In this document: positions 18,532-27,139 of the stretch, one piece after another | Layout of the letters: every line of letters begins with the position of its first letter | Position numbering within the stretch: position 1 is the stretch's first letter | NCBI GenBank assembly: GCA_018267825.1 | Contig: JAFDXR010000003.1 | Location: forward strand, 266,952 to 330,951 | From: Bacteroidota bacterium | GTDB taxonomy: Bacteria > Bacteroidota > Bacteroidia > B-17B0 > Aurantibacillaceae | DNA: 64,000 nucleotides | Direction: 5' to 3' | Notes under the pieces: generated by a model | Seen by the model: the letters and a program-made list of their open reading frames with translations, nothing else | Told to the model about the DNA's origin: nothing | Databases searched by the model: none | Program-made: the position numbers and the translations under genes

Positions 18532-19536
18532 TTAGTTTAATGAAAAGGTACTTTCGTTTCCGATCTTATCAAAATTCTTCGAGAGCCAGGCATCGCAGAC
18601 CTTATAGCCCAGATCTTTCATATACATGAGAAAATCCCAGGAGGTATTGAGTTTGCTGGAAAGATTCAGATCTCCCAGCGTCTGATCGGCACTGATATTA
18701 TGCAGGTATACAGGCTTCAACTGGCCGTCGAGGGTAATTCCCTTTTTGACAAGCTCCTGCTTAAACATGTGCAGCTGCAGTTCAAGGATCAGTGATGAGT
18801 TGAAACTGATCTCATTCACCCGGTCTTTGATGTCTTCGATCTTTGTAGGAATACCTTTAATGTTTTTCGGGTTGATCTGCACCAGCAGAATATCATCCGT
18901 TGAGTCTGTATTATCAATGAGTGGTTGCAACGGTGGATTCCCCATATAACCGCCATCCCAGTAATACTCCCCGTCGATCTCTACGGCATGGTATAAATGC
19001 GGCAGACAGGCCGATGCCAGAACCGTTTTGGCGGTAATCTCTTCATGTCCGAAAACACGTGCTTCACAGGTGCGCACATTGGTAGCACATACAAATAATT
19101 TTGGTGGATGCAGGCGTTGAAGTTCCTTAAAGTCGATCACTTCATTCAGTATTTTTTCGAGCGGATTCAGCGATAGCGGATTGTACTGCGAAGGCGCCAG
19201 ATTTTCGGTAGCCATACTGAATAGCCTATAGGCTGGCGAAAAATCCATGTTTCCGGGACTCATCAGCTTATCGAACCAGCTTGGCTGAATAAGCGACAAT
19301 TTACCTGCCTCCGATATTTTATGCCAGAATTTCACCAGGAGGTGCTTCGCAAGGTTATTTCCTCCCTTTTTCAACCCGTATATTGTACACACACCGTTCA
19401 TAGCACCTGCACTGGTGCCGCAGATTCCGTCTATTTCGATCCGCTCGTCGTCCAGAAGACGGTCAATCACACCCCACGTATATGCTCCATGAGCCCCGCC
19501 CCCTTGGAGGGCCAGGTCAATCTTTTTCTTTTGCAT
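18532..19536 (-). CDS. Patatin-like phospholipase
   Basis: This 334 aa protein carries the three patatin motifs: the glycine-rich oxyanion loop ALQGGGAHGAYTWG near the N-terminus, the nucleophile elbow GTSAG, and the catalytic Asp in WDGGYMGNPPL. Together these make a Ser-Asp dyad that hydrolyses acyl esters of phospholipids. There is no signal peptide, so the enzyme is probably cytosolic or peripherally attached to the inner membrane. It is the first gene of the patatin-radA-TPR phosphatase-transglycosylase run and is divergent from trmH. The exact lipid substrate is unknown. Confidence 0.92.
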   Translation of the reverse strand: MQKKKIDLALQGGGAHGAYTWGVIDRLLDDERIEIDGICGTSAGAMNGVCTIYGLKKGGNNLAKHLLVKFWHKISEAGKLSLIQPSWFDKLMSPGNMDFSPAYRLFSMATENLAPSQYNPLSLNPLEKILNEVIDFKELQRLHPPKLFVCATNVRTCEARVFGHEEITAKTVLASACLPHLYHAVEIDGEYYWDGGYMGNPPLQPLIDNTDSTDDILLVQINPKNIKGIPTKIEDIKDRVNEISFNSSLILELQLHMFKQELVKKGITLDGQLKPVYLHNISADQTLGDLNLSSKLNTSWDFLMYMKDLGYKVCDAWLSKNFDKIGNESTFSLN

Positions 19537-19627
19537 AGAACTGAATTATTGCTTTTTGACGCCTGAAATAACAGGTATAACAGGCTTTTAAATTTACAAA
19601 AACAAAATGGAATTGTCAGCTAAAATT

Positions 19628-19635
19628 TATCTTTG
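19628..19635 (+). promoter_or_regulatory. -7 box immediately upstream of the trmH-like start
   Basis: TATCTTTG ends four bases before the ATG at 19640, so transcription would begin at or next to the start codon. This decides the start: the in-frame ATG at 19607 would lie upstream of the transcript. Confidence 0.6.
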
Positions 19636-19639
19636 CAGC

Positions 19640-20323
19640 ATGCAGGACGAGAATTATAAAAAGGCCCTCACCACATACCTCGAAGGTTTTGTGAGTGAGC
19701 GCCGGCGATCGAGATTACATGAGGTACTGGCCGAAAGAACCCGCCACATGACCGTGGTACTGGAAGATGTGTACCAGGCGCATAATGCGAGTGCCGTACT
19801 ACGCAGCTGCGATTGTTTCGGGATACAGGATGTTCACTTTATCGAGAACCACAACAAATATAAGATCAGCGAAGATGTGGCCATGGGCTCTACCCAATGG
19901 CTGAGCATACAGAAATACAACAAGCAGGAAAACAATACACTCGACTGCCTGCAACAGCTCCGGAAAAAAGGGTATAGAATTGTGGCTACCACCCCACACC
20001 ATAACGCCAAAGACCTGGCAACACTCGATGTTTCGACACCACTGGCGGTTGTGTTTGGTACGGAGCTCACCGGTATCTCGCAGGACGTGCTGAATACTGC
20101 CGATGAATACGTGAAAATCCCTATGTACGGATTTACAGAAAGTTTCAATATCAGTGTGTCGGCGGCACTGTGTATGCACGAATTAAGTGAGAAAATCAGG
20201 AAACAGGTCTCCCCGTATACCCTCTCCCAGGCTGAAAAAGACGACATATACATAGACTGGCTCAAAGCCTCGATCCGCAAAAGTGACCTGGTAATCAAGG
20301 AATTCCATAACCAAAACCCTTAA
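19640..20323 (+). CDS. TrmH-family RNA 2'-O-methyltransferase
   Basis: This 227 aa protein has the SPOUT methyltransferase motifs: NASAVLRSCDCFGIQ (motif 1), VVFGTELTGIS (motif 2) and IPMYGFTESFNISVSAAL (motif 3). These bind S-adenosylmethionine in a knotted fold. The N-terminal helical part (ERRRSRLHEVLAERTRHMTVVLE) and the C-terminal extension match TrmH, which methylates the ribose of G18 in tRNA. The longer frame from 19607 is rejected because of the -7 box at 19628. The transcript looks leaderless. ribBA follows 42 bases downstream but has its own -7 box. Confidence 0.88.
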   Translation: MQDENYKKALTTYLEGFVSERRRSRLHEVLAERTRHMTVVLEDVYQAHNASAVLRSCDCFGIQDVHFIENHNKYKISEDVAMGSTQWLSIQKYNKQENNTLDCLQQLRKKGYRIVATTPHHNAKDLATLDVSTPLAVVFGTELTGISQDVLNTADEYVKIPMYGFTESFNISVSAALCMHELSEKIRKQVSPYTLSQAEKDDIYIDWLKASIRKSDLVIKEFHNQNP

Positions 20324-20353
20324 AAAACCCGGCATAAATCGTATTTTAATTCG

Positions 20354-20361
20354 TACTTTTG
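20354..20361 (+). promoter_or_regulatory. -7 box immediately upstream of ribBA
   Basis: TACTTTTG ends four bases before the ribBA ATG at 20366. The arrangement is the same as at trmH (TAnnTTTG, CA, one base, CATG). A leaderless or near-leaderless transcript is implied. Confidence 0.6.
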
Positions 20362-20365
20362 CATC

Positions 20366-21574
20366 ATGACCGATGAGATCAAATTAAATACGATAGAAGA
20401 AGCCCTCGACGATATCAGGAAGGGTAAAGTGATTATTGTTGTGGACGACGAAGATCGCGAAAACGAAGGTGATTTTATTACTGCTGCACGCAATGCAACA
20501 CCCGAGGTAATCAATTTTATGAGCACCCACGGCCGTGGACTTATCTGCGCACCGATTACCGATGAAATAGCACAGGAATTTAAACTGGATATGATGGTAC
20601 CGGCCAATACCTCTATCCATGAAACCCCATTTACGGTATCGATCGATCTGCTCGGTTTTGGCTGTACTACAGGCATCTCGGCTTCCGACCGTTCCAAAAC
20701 AGTAAAGGCCCTGATCGACCACAGTAAAAAACCTTCTGATTTCGGAAGGCCCGGACACATTTTCCCGTTGAAAGCAAAACCAGGTGGTGTTCTGCGTCGT
20801 GCCGGACACACCGAAGCTACCGTAGATATTGCCCAGCTGGCCGGATTTGAGCCCTGCGGTGTATTGGTCGAAATTCTGAACGAAGATGGTACCATGGCGC
20901 GCCTGCCACAGCTGATGGTCATTGCCAAAAAATTTGATCTGAAAATCATCAGCATCCAGGACCTGATTTCTTATCGCCTGGCTAAAGAAAGCATCGTAAG
21001 CCGCGAAGTAGAAGTAAATATGCCAACCCAATGGGGCGACTTTAAACTCATTGCCTATAAAGTAGAAACCAACGGACAGGAGCACCTGGCCCTGGTAAAA
21101 GGCGAATGGAAAAAAGACGAACCTGTGATGGTTCGCGTACACTCGTCGTGTGTAACCGGTGATATTTTCGGAAGCTGCCGTTGCGACTGTGGCGCACAAT
21201 TACACAAAGCCATGGAAATGATCGACAAGGAAGGCAAAGGCGTTATTGTATACATGAACCAGGAAGGCCGCGGCATTGGACTTTTAAACAAACTCAAAGC
21301 CTATAAACTTCAGGAACAAGGACTGGATACCGTAGAAGCCAATGTAGAGCTCGGATTCAAAATGGATGAGCGTGATTATGGTGTGGGCGCACAGATTCTG
21401 CGCGATCTGAATATTTCCAAAATTAAATTGCTTACCAATAATCCTAAAAAGCGCGCAGGCCTTATAGGCTATGGCCTTGAGATTGTAGATAACCTTCCCA
21501 TTGTGATCCCGGCAAACCCACACAATGCAAAGTATCTTCAAACCAAGAAAGAAAAAATGGGACATCATTTCTGA
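20366..21574 (+). CDS. ribBA: Bifunctional DHBP synthase / GTP cyclohydrolase II
   Basis: This 402 aa protein fuses the two enzymes that feed riboflavin synthesis. The RibB half (about 1-200) shows [27 protein letters not shown] and RPGHIFPL and makes 3,4-dihydroxy-2-butanone 4-phosphate from ribulose 5-phosphate. The RibA half (about 205-402) shows the zinc site [19 protein letters not shown] and NQEGRGIGL and opens GTP. Both active-site sets look intact. No other riboflavin genes adjoin it; ribF lies about 29 kb away in the window. A possible bulged hairpin terminator separates it from recQ. Confidence 0.97.
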   Translation: MTDEIKLNTIEEALDDIRKGKVIIVVDDEDRENEGDFITAARNATPEVINFMSTHGRGLICAPITDEIAQEFKLDMMVPANTSIHETPFTVSIDLLGFGCTTGISASDRSKTVKALIDHSKKPSDFGRPGHIFPLKAKPGGVLRRAGHTEATVDIAQLAGFEPCGVLVEILNEDGTMARLPQLMVIAKKFDLKIISIQDLISYRLAKESIVSREVEVNMPTQWGDFKLIAYKVETNGQEHLALVKGEWKKDEPVMVRVHSSCVTGDIFGSCRCDCGAQLHKAMEMIDKEGKGVIVYMNQEGRGIGLLNKLKAYKLQEQGLDTVEANVELGFKMDERDYGVGAQILRDLNISKIKLLTNNPKKRAGLIGYGLEIVDNLPIVIPANPHNAKYLQTKKEKMGHHF

Positions 21575-21586
21575 TGATGTTCCTTT

Positions 21587-21612
21587 GGGGCCTTTGAACA
21601 GAAAGCCCCTTT
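21587..21612 (+). terminator. Possible terminator after ribBA
   Basis: GGGG-C-CTTT can pair with AAAG-CCCC around a six-base loop, leaving one bulged C. Only three T follow, so it is a weak candidate. Confidence 0.4.
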
Positions 21613-21639
21613 AACCCGGCATGGATCTTATCGTTTATT

Positions 21640-23556
21640 TTGGAACAAAAGGAACAAGACATACATTCGATCCTGAAAAAATACTGGGGCTACGACAAAT
21701 TCAGGCCGCAGCAAAAAGAGATTATTCTCTCTATCCTCCATGCACATGACACACTTGCTTTACTGCCAACCGGTGGAGGCAAGTCTATTTGTTTTCAGGT
21801 ACCCGGACTGGCACTGGGCGGCACATGCCTCGTCATTTCACCGCTCATTGCGCTCATGAACGACCAGGTGCAAAACCTGCGCAATAAGGGCATCAGTGCT
21901 GTTGCCATCACATCGGCGATGAATTACCGGGAAATAGAGATCGCGCTCAATAATGCAGCACTCGGCCACGTTCAGTTCCTGTATATTTCTCCGGAAAGAC
22001 TCGAGAGTGAAAAATTCAGGCAACAGATTTCCTACCTGCCCATTACACTTATTGCTGTTGATGAGGCACACTGTATCTCACAGTGGGGTTACGATTTCAG
22101 ACCAAGCTATCTTCGCATTGCCGAAATACGAACGTATTTTCCGTCTGTTAAGATCATTGCCGTAACGGCCAGTGCCACCAGGGATGCTATTGCCGATATA
22201 CAAACACAGCTTCAATTCACCCATCAGAATGTATTCCGCCAATCGTTCGAACGCAAGAACCTGCGTTATGTGGTTCAGTATGAAGAAAACAAGCCTGAAC
22301 GGCTGCTTCGTATCATACAGAATATTGGTGGTTCGGGTGTGGTATACGTACGCAACAGGCGCAAAACAGAAGAGTTCAGCCGTTTCCTGAATAGCAAAAA
22401 TATTTCAGCCGGGTTTTATCATGCAGGAATCCCCAGCCAGGACAGGGCAGGCATTCAGCAGGACTGGATCAATAATAAAACACAGGTGATTGTCGCTACC
22501 AACGCATTTGGTATGGGAATCGACAAGCCCGATGTGCGCTTTGTAGTGCACCTCGACCTGCCCGACAGCCTGGAGGCCTATTTCCAGGAGGCCGGCCGCG
22601 GTGGACGCGATCTTAAACCCGCCTATGCCATCGCTCTTTACAGCAAAACAGACACACAATCGTTGCGCGATAATTTCGCTGAAAGTTTTCCTGACAAAGA
22701 TACGATCCGCCAATGCTACCAAGCTATTTACAACTACTACCAGATTCCCGTTGAAAGCGGCGAAGGTCTTTCCGTGAATGTTGATCTTGCAGAAATATGC
22801 AGAAACTACAACCTCAAACAGATCAGCCTATATAACTCCATCAAATTCCTTGAAAAAGAAGGCTACCTGGCCCTCTTCGATGGTGGCTTTGAACCGTCAA
22901 AAGTACTGGTGCTCTATGGCAAGGAAGATATTTATCATTTTCAGGTCAAGTTCAAAAATTACGAGTTGCTTATTAAAACCCTGCTACGCAGCTATGGTGG
23001 CATCTTTGAACAATATGCCCCCGTCAATGAAAAAGACATTGCCTTCCGCATTAAAGCCCCGATAGATCTCACCATAAAACAATTGCAGGCCCTCGACACA
23101 CAGGGCGTTATTTCCTATATCCCACAGACATCCTTGCCGAAACTGGTGCTTTTACAAAACCGCCTCAATCTGAAGTGGAATGAGCTCTCATTTAAACATT
23201 ACGCAACACTGAAAGAGAAAAGCCTGGCCCGTCTCGAAAGTGTGATTCACTATGTAGAAGAAAAAAACATCTGCCGCAGCAGGCTTCTACTCTCCTATTT
23301 CAACGAAACCGAATTTCAGGATTGTGGTTATTGCGATGTGTGTGTCGAAAAAAACAAAGCCGGTTTCAATGAAGATAACCTGAAACAAAAAATTACCTGG
23401 GCACTTGAACAGCGTTCCTTTACGCTTGATGAACTGGCGGCAATCCTATCAAAATACCCGCAGAAACTGGTATTGGAGACCATCAGCACCATGATCGACG
23501 AAGACCTTGTTGTTATAAACGAGAATAAATCCTTAAGTTTGGGAAATGTCCGCTAA
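21640..23556 (+). CDS. recQ: RecQ-family ATP-dependent DNA helicase
   Basis: This 638 aa protein has superfamily 2 helicase motifs in order: LPTGGGKSICFQVP (Walker A), VDEAHCISQWGYDFRPSY (DEAH box plus the RecQ aromatic loop), TNAFGMGIDKPDVRFVVHLD and the QEAGRGGRD arginine-finger motif. A RecQ zinc site follows (Cys in NICRS, then CGYCDVC). The end of the protein is a winged-helix-like region with no recognisable HRDC domain, as in shorter RecQ forms. RecQ unwinds 3'-tailed DNA in recombination repair. The only start that keeps the conserved N-terminus is TTG at 21640, which is unusual. The gene overlaps the RsmI-like gene by 11 bases. Confidence 0.92.
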   Translation: MEQKEQDIHSILKKYWGYDKFRPQQKEIILSILHAHDTLALLPTGGGKSICFQVPGLALGGTCLVISPLIALMNDQVQNLRNKGISAVAITSAMNYREIEIALNNAALGHVQFLYISPERLESEKFRQQISYLPITLIAVDEAHCISQWGYDFRPSYLRIAEIRTYFPSVKIIAVTASATRDAIADIQTQLQFTHQNVFRQSFERKNLRYVVQYEENKPERLLRIIQNIGGSGVVYVRNRRKTEEFSRFLNSKNISAGFYHAGIPSQDRAGIQQDWINNKTQVIVATNAFGMGIDKPDVRFVVHLDLPDSLEAYFQEAGRGGRDLKPAYAIALYSKTDTQSLRDNFAESFPDKDTIRQCYQAIYNYYQIPVESGEGLSVNVDLAEICRNYNLKQISLYNSIKFLEKEGYLALFDGGFEPSKVLVLYGKEDIYHFQVKFKNYELLIKTLLRSYGGIFEQYAPVNEKDIAFRIKAPIDLTIKQLQALDTQGVISYIPQTSLPKLVLLQNRLNLKWNELSFKHYATLKEKSLARLESVIHYVEEKNICRSRLLLSYFNETEFQDCGYCDVCVEKNKAGFNEDNLKQKITWALEQRSFTLDELAAILSKYPQKLVLETISTMIDEDLVVINENKSLSLGNVR

Positions 23557-24253
23557 AGGAATTTTATATCTGTTCCCGGTTACTCTCGGCGATAATATGC
23601 CCGAAGATGTTTTGCCCGAAAAAAACATTAAACTGATACAAACCCTCAGCCATTTTATCTGCGAAAATGCCAGGGAGGCCCGCGCATTCCTGAAACGCTG
23701 TGGCTATCCGGACATCAGCAAAGCACAACTCTCCGAACTCAATAAACATGCTGACCTGAAAAGCATTACATCGTTCCTGGATCCCGTAATGCAGGGACAT
23801 GATATGGGACTTATGAGTGATGCAGGCTGCCCCGGTATTGCAGATCCCGGTGCAGACATCATGAAACTCGCGCACCAGAAAGGCATCCGGGTAGTGCCCC
23901 TTGTTGGACCAAGCTCTATTGTTTTGTCGATCATGGCGAGTGGATTCAACGGTCAGAATTTTGCATTTAATGGTTACCTGCCCATCGATAAAAACGAAAA
24001 ACTGAAACGCCTGCGCGATCTCGAGCGCCTGGCCACCGATTACAGGCAGGCCCAGTATTTTATTGAAACACCTTACCGCAACAGCCAGCTTTTTGAAGAT
24101 CTTCTCAAAACACTGCGCCCTGCTACACAGCTCCTGGTAGCTACACATCTGACGCTGCCCGACGAACGGATTATCGTAAAATCCGTTGCCGAATGGAAAA
24201 AGTCTGCCCTGCCTGATTTTCAGAAAAAACCAACCGTGTTTGGGATCCAATAA
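23546..24253 (+). CDS. RsmI-like SAM-dependent (tetrapyrrole-type) methyltransferase
   Basis: This 235 aa protein has the tetrapyrrole-methylase fold shared with RsmI: a start GILYLFPVTLGDN, a conserved MSDAGCPGIADPG loop and VPLVGPSSIVLSIMASG, then FIETPYRN. RsmI methylates C1402 of 16S rRNA at the ribose. This protein is shorter (RsmI is usually around 280 aa), and several N-terminal residues differ, so it may be a paralogue with another target. It overlaps the 3' end of recQ by 11 bases and is likely translationally coupled to it. No terminator is evident after it. Confidence 0.85.
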   Translation: MSAKGILYLFPVTLGDNMPEDVLPEKNIKLIQTLSHFICENAREARAFLKRCGYPDISKAQLSELNKHADLKSITSFLDPVMQGHDMGLMSDAGCPGIADPGADIMKLAHQKGIRVVPLVGPSSIVLSIMASGFNGQNFAFNGYLPIDKNEKLKRLRDLERLATDYRQAQYFIETPYRNSQLFEDLLKTLRPATQLLVATHLTLPDERIIVKSVAEWKKSALPDFQKKPTVFGIQ

Positions 24254-24344
24254 TTTCCCTCATTTCTGCTTTTATCCCGTTGTTTTTTTATTATTTTAGT
24301 ACTCCTTCGGATCAATTCCGCAGACATAACCAAACACACAAAAC

Positions 24345-26414
24345 ATGAAATTAATTTCCTTTTCTGTCCTTGCATTTGCTTTGAGTCTTGCTTCCCTTTC
24401 ATTACAGGCCCAGACCGATGATGGTCTTAAACACTGCGGTCAAACGCAGGCTATTCAATCGTTGCATGCAAAACATCCTGAATTGCAGCAGCACGAAGCA
24501 CAGCTTAAACAAAATAAAAGCAACACCGGCACTGCCAATAAAGCAGCAACAGCCACTTATATCATTCCGATTGTTTTCCATATTGTACACGAATATGGCT
24601 ACGAAAACATTTCGGATGCACAGGTGATCGATGCCGTCAGAATTCTGAATGAAGATTACCAGCTCCGGAATGCGGATACATCCACGATAGTACCTTCCTT
24701 CAAAAATCTGAAAGCCAACCTGAATATCGAATTCAGACTTGCCAAACTCGATCCGAACGGAAATTGCACCAACGGGATTATTCACGTAGTCAGCCCTCTT
24801 ACCAATGTAGGCGACGACAATGTCAAGTCAGATCAGTGGGATCCATCGAAATACCTTAATGTATGGGTTGTTAAATCCATGATGGCCGGTGCCGCAGGTT
24901 ATGCCTACTATCCTTCTACAGCCGATGGATGGCCGGCAATTGACGGTGTGGTGATCCTGCAGGATTATATCGGCAGTATAGGGACGGGTGCTTATTTCAG
25001 AGGCCGTGCACTGACTCATGAAATCGGGCATTACCTGGATCTGGAACATACCTGGGGCGATACCAACCAACCTGGCGTGGCCTGCGGCGACGATGGTGTG
25101 GCCGACACACCCGACACACAGGGTTGGACAAGCTGTAACCTGAGCGGAAGCATCTGCAATCCACCGATCATTGAAAATGTTCAGAACTATATGGAATATG
25201 CCTATTGCTCACGCATGTTCACACTCGATCAGAAAACGCGTATGATTAACGCGTTGACATCGACTATTGCCAATCGCAGTAACCTCTGGTCTCCTTCAAA
25301 CCTCCTGTCTACAGGCACCGATAACGCTTCTTTCAGCAGCACACTGACCTGCAAGCCTATTGCCGATTTTACAGCATCATCGAAATTTGCCTGTGTCGGC
25401 AGCAGCATTACTTTCAGCGACGTATCCTACAATGCACCAACATCGTCATGGCAGTGGCTTTTCACTGGTGGGACACCTTCTGTATCTACCACACAAACGC
25501 AGGTGGTTGTTTATAATACACCGGGCACCTATCCTGTAAAACTTAAAGTAGCAAACTCACAGGGTAATGATAGCATTACAAAAACATCTTACATTACCAT
25601 ACAGCCAGCTGCCTCACCGGGAGCGTCGACTATCTCCGAGAGCTTTGAAACCATTACCATTCCAAACACCAACTGGACCGTCAACTCCGGAACAGATTCA
25701 TACACCTGGCAAATGGCAACTGTAGGCGCAACCGGCAGCAAAAGTGTAAAGCTTAATACCAAGCAGGCTACCGACGGCGATGTAGATGAGCTGGTGGGCC
25801 CATCCCTGAACCTCAACAGTTCTTACAATGCATACCTCACCTTTAAAGTGGCTTTTGCTCAAACCAACACCTCCAATACCGATAAATTCCGCGTGCTTTC
25901 GAGTAAAAACTGCGGACAAACATGGGATCAGCGTTACATTAAAAACAGCACCGCCCTGGCAACCACCACCACAATCGTGACCGGTAATTTTGTGCCTACA
26001 GCAGCACAATGGCGTACCGAAACAGTAACGCTGCCTACCATCCTGATCAGCAGTAATACCATGTTCAAATTCGAATTTACATCGGGAAGCGGCAACACCA
26101 TTTATATCGACGATATAAATGTTACTTCGGCTGCCTCTACCAACGATTTATTGCTGGATGGCTCTTCGGTACAGGTTATGCCAAATCCGTTTGAAAACCA
26201 GGCCAGCATTAAACTCAATGCGCGCCAGGACGGCAAGCTGACCATTGAACTGGTGGATGTACTTGGTAAAAGCGTTTATACATCAACAGACAACCCGGTA
26301 TCTGCGGGCGATAACACCTATACCATTCAGAAAAACAACCTCACGGAAGGTGTTTATTTTCTGAATATGACCTTTGGAGAAACCCGAATCACCAGGAAGG
26401 TGATTATACAATAA
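24345..26414 (+). CDS. T9SS-exported M43 (pappalysin-like) metalloprotease
   Basis: This gene encodes 689 aa. A signal peptide ends in SLQA before QTDDG. The catalytic domain shows the metzincin zinc motif LTHEIGHYLDLEHTWGD (three His, with Glu as base), and a later MEYAYCSRMFT carries the Met-turn Met, as in M43 cytophagalysins. A PKD domain follows (PIADFTASSKF to YITI), then a jelly-roll-like region (ISESFETITIPNTNW to YIDDINV), and finally a type A T9SS sorting domain (VMPNPFENQASI, LVDVLGK, GVYFLNM, RKVIIQ). The enzyme should therefore be secreted or displayed at the surface. It is a single-gene unit ended by a strong terminator. Targets are unknown. Confidence 0.94.
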   Translation: MKLISFSVLAFALSLASLSLQAQTDDGLKHCGQTQAIQSLHAKHPELQQHEAQLKQNKSNTGTANKAATATYIIPIVFHIVHEYGYENISDAQVIDAVRILNEDYQLRNADTSTIVPSFKNLKANLNIEFRLAKLDPNGNCTNGIIHVVSPLTNVGDDNVKSDQWDPSKYLNVWVVKSMMAGAAGYAYYPSTADGWPAIDGVVILQDYIGSIGTGAYFRGRALTHEIGHYLDLEHTWGDTNQPGVACGDDGVADTPDTQGWTSCNLSGSICNPPIIENVQNYMEYAYCSRMFTLDQKTRMINALTSTIANRSNLWSPSNLLSTGTDNASFSSTLTCKPIADFTASSKFACVGSSITFSDVSYNAPTSSWQWLFTGGTPSVSTTQTQVVVYNTPGTYPVKLKVANSQGNDSITKTSYITIQPAASPGASTISESFETITIPNTNWTVNSGTDSYTWQMATVGATGSKSVKLNTKQATDGDVDELVGPSLNLNSSYNAYLTFKVAFAQTNTSNTDKFRVLSSKNCGQTWDQRYIKNSTALATTTTIVTGNFVPTAAQWRTETVTLPTILISSNTMFKFEFTSGSGNTIYIDDINVTSAASTNDLLLDGSSVQVMPNPFENQASIKLNARQDGKLTIELVDVLGKSVYTSTDNPVSAGDNTYTIQKNNLTEGVYFLNMTFGETRITRKVIIQ

Positions 26415-26432
26415 CTTAACCTTTACACATCA

Positions 26433-26461
26433 AAAAGCCCGGTTAAAATAACCGGGCTTTT
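26433..26461. terminator. Intrinsic terminator between converging genes
   Basis: A 13-pair perfect stem (AAAAGCCCGGTTA with its complement) has a three-base loop and A/T runs on both sides. It serves the M43 protease gene and the convergent barrel gene. Confidence 0.9.
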
Positions 26462-26480
26462 GCATTATAATGATCTATTG

Positions 26481-27109
26481 TCAGAACTTCGCCTGGAATC
26501 CAAAGCCGAAGTTAACACCACCGCCATTGAGATCGAGAACATCTGCTATATGCGTTTGTGTATTTTGAAAATCGAGGTTGTTATACCCATAATGCACATA
26601 GGCCAGGTTGATAAACATACCAAAATGGTCGCCAAAATAAAAGCGCGGTTGAAAATGTATATCAAATGTAGAACCACCACCTGTGGCCTGCGAAATGTAT
26701 TTGTCGTTGGCCGAATAGTTCAGGTATGAATACCCGACATTTACACCTCCCAGAAGATCTACCCGCTTGCTGCGCAGCATGTGGGCATTGATTACCACCA
26801 ACGCATCAAAACTTCTCACAGTTGCCTTGGCCCCTGTAGCAGTATCTTTCGATGTAAAATAATCGCAAAGCTGTAATTTGGCACCAATACCAAGCCAATT
26901 CAAAACACCGCGTTCATATTGCAGATTCAGCATTTTATTGGCTGCAGCATTGTTGTCCGATGTATTAGAGGAAGCAACTGTGGAGCGGTAATTATAAATA
27001 CCCAGATCGGCCCCGAAAGCGATCACATTGGCATTTTTTCAAAAGACTTCTGAGCAAAGCCCTGACCGATAAATAAAGCGGCTATGGCCGAAAGGAAAAT
27101 TTTTTTCAT
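26481..27109 (-). pseudogene. Outer-membrane beta-barrel protein gene with a frameshift
   Basis: From the ATG at 27109 the frame encodes a signal peptide (MKKIFLSAIAALFIGQGFA, then QKSFEK) but meets TGA after about 28 codons. The remaining 181 codons are open in the next frame (GTG at 27026 to 26481) and encode alternating strands ending in FGFGFQAKF, with the C-terminal Phe typical of barrels. The break falls in a run of six A on the coding strand (T6 at 27034-27039). One more A would restore a 209 aa protein in which SFEK runs into NANVIAFGADLG. This could be an assembly error, a real mutation, a phase-variable switch or ribosomal/transcriptional slippage. It follows the PorE-like gene by 30 bases. 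Confidence 0.75.
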
Positions 27110-27139
27110 ACCCTGTATTTACATACGAAGGTATAAAAA

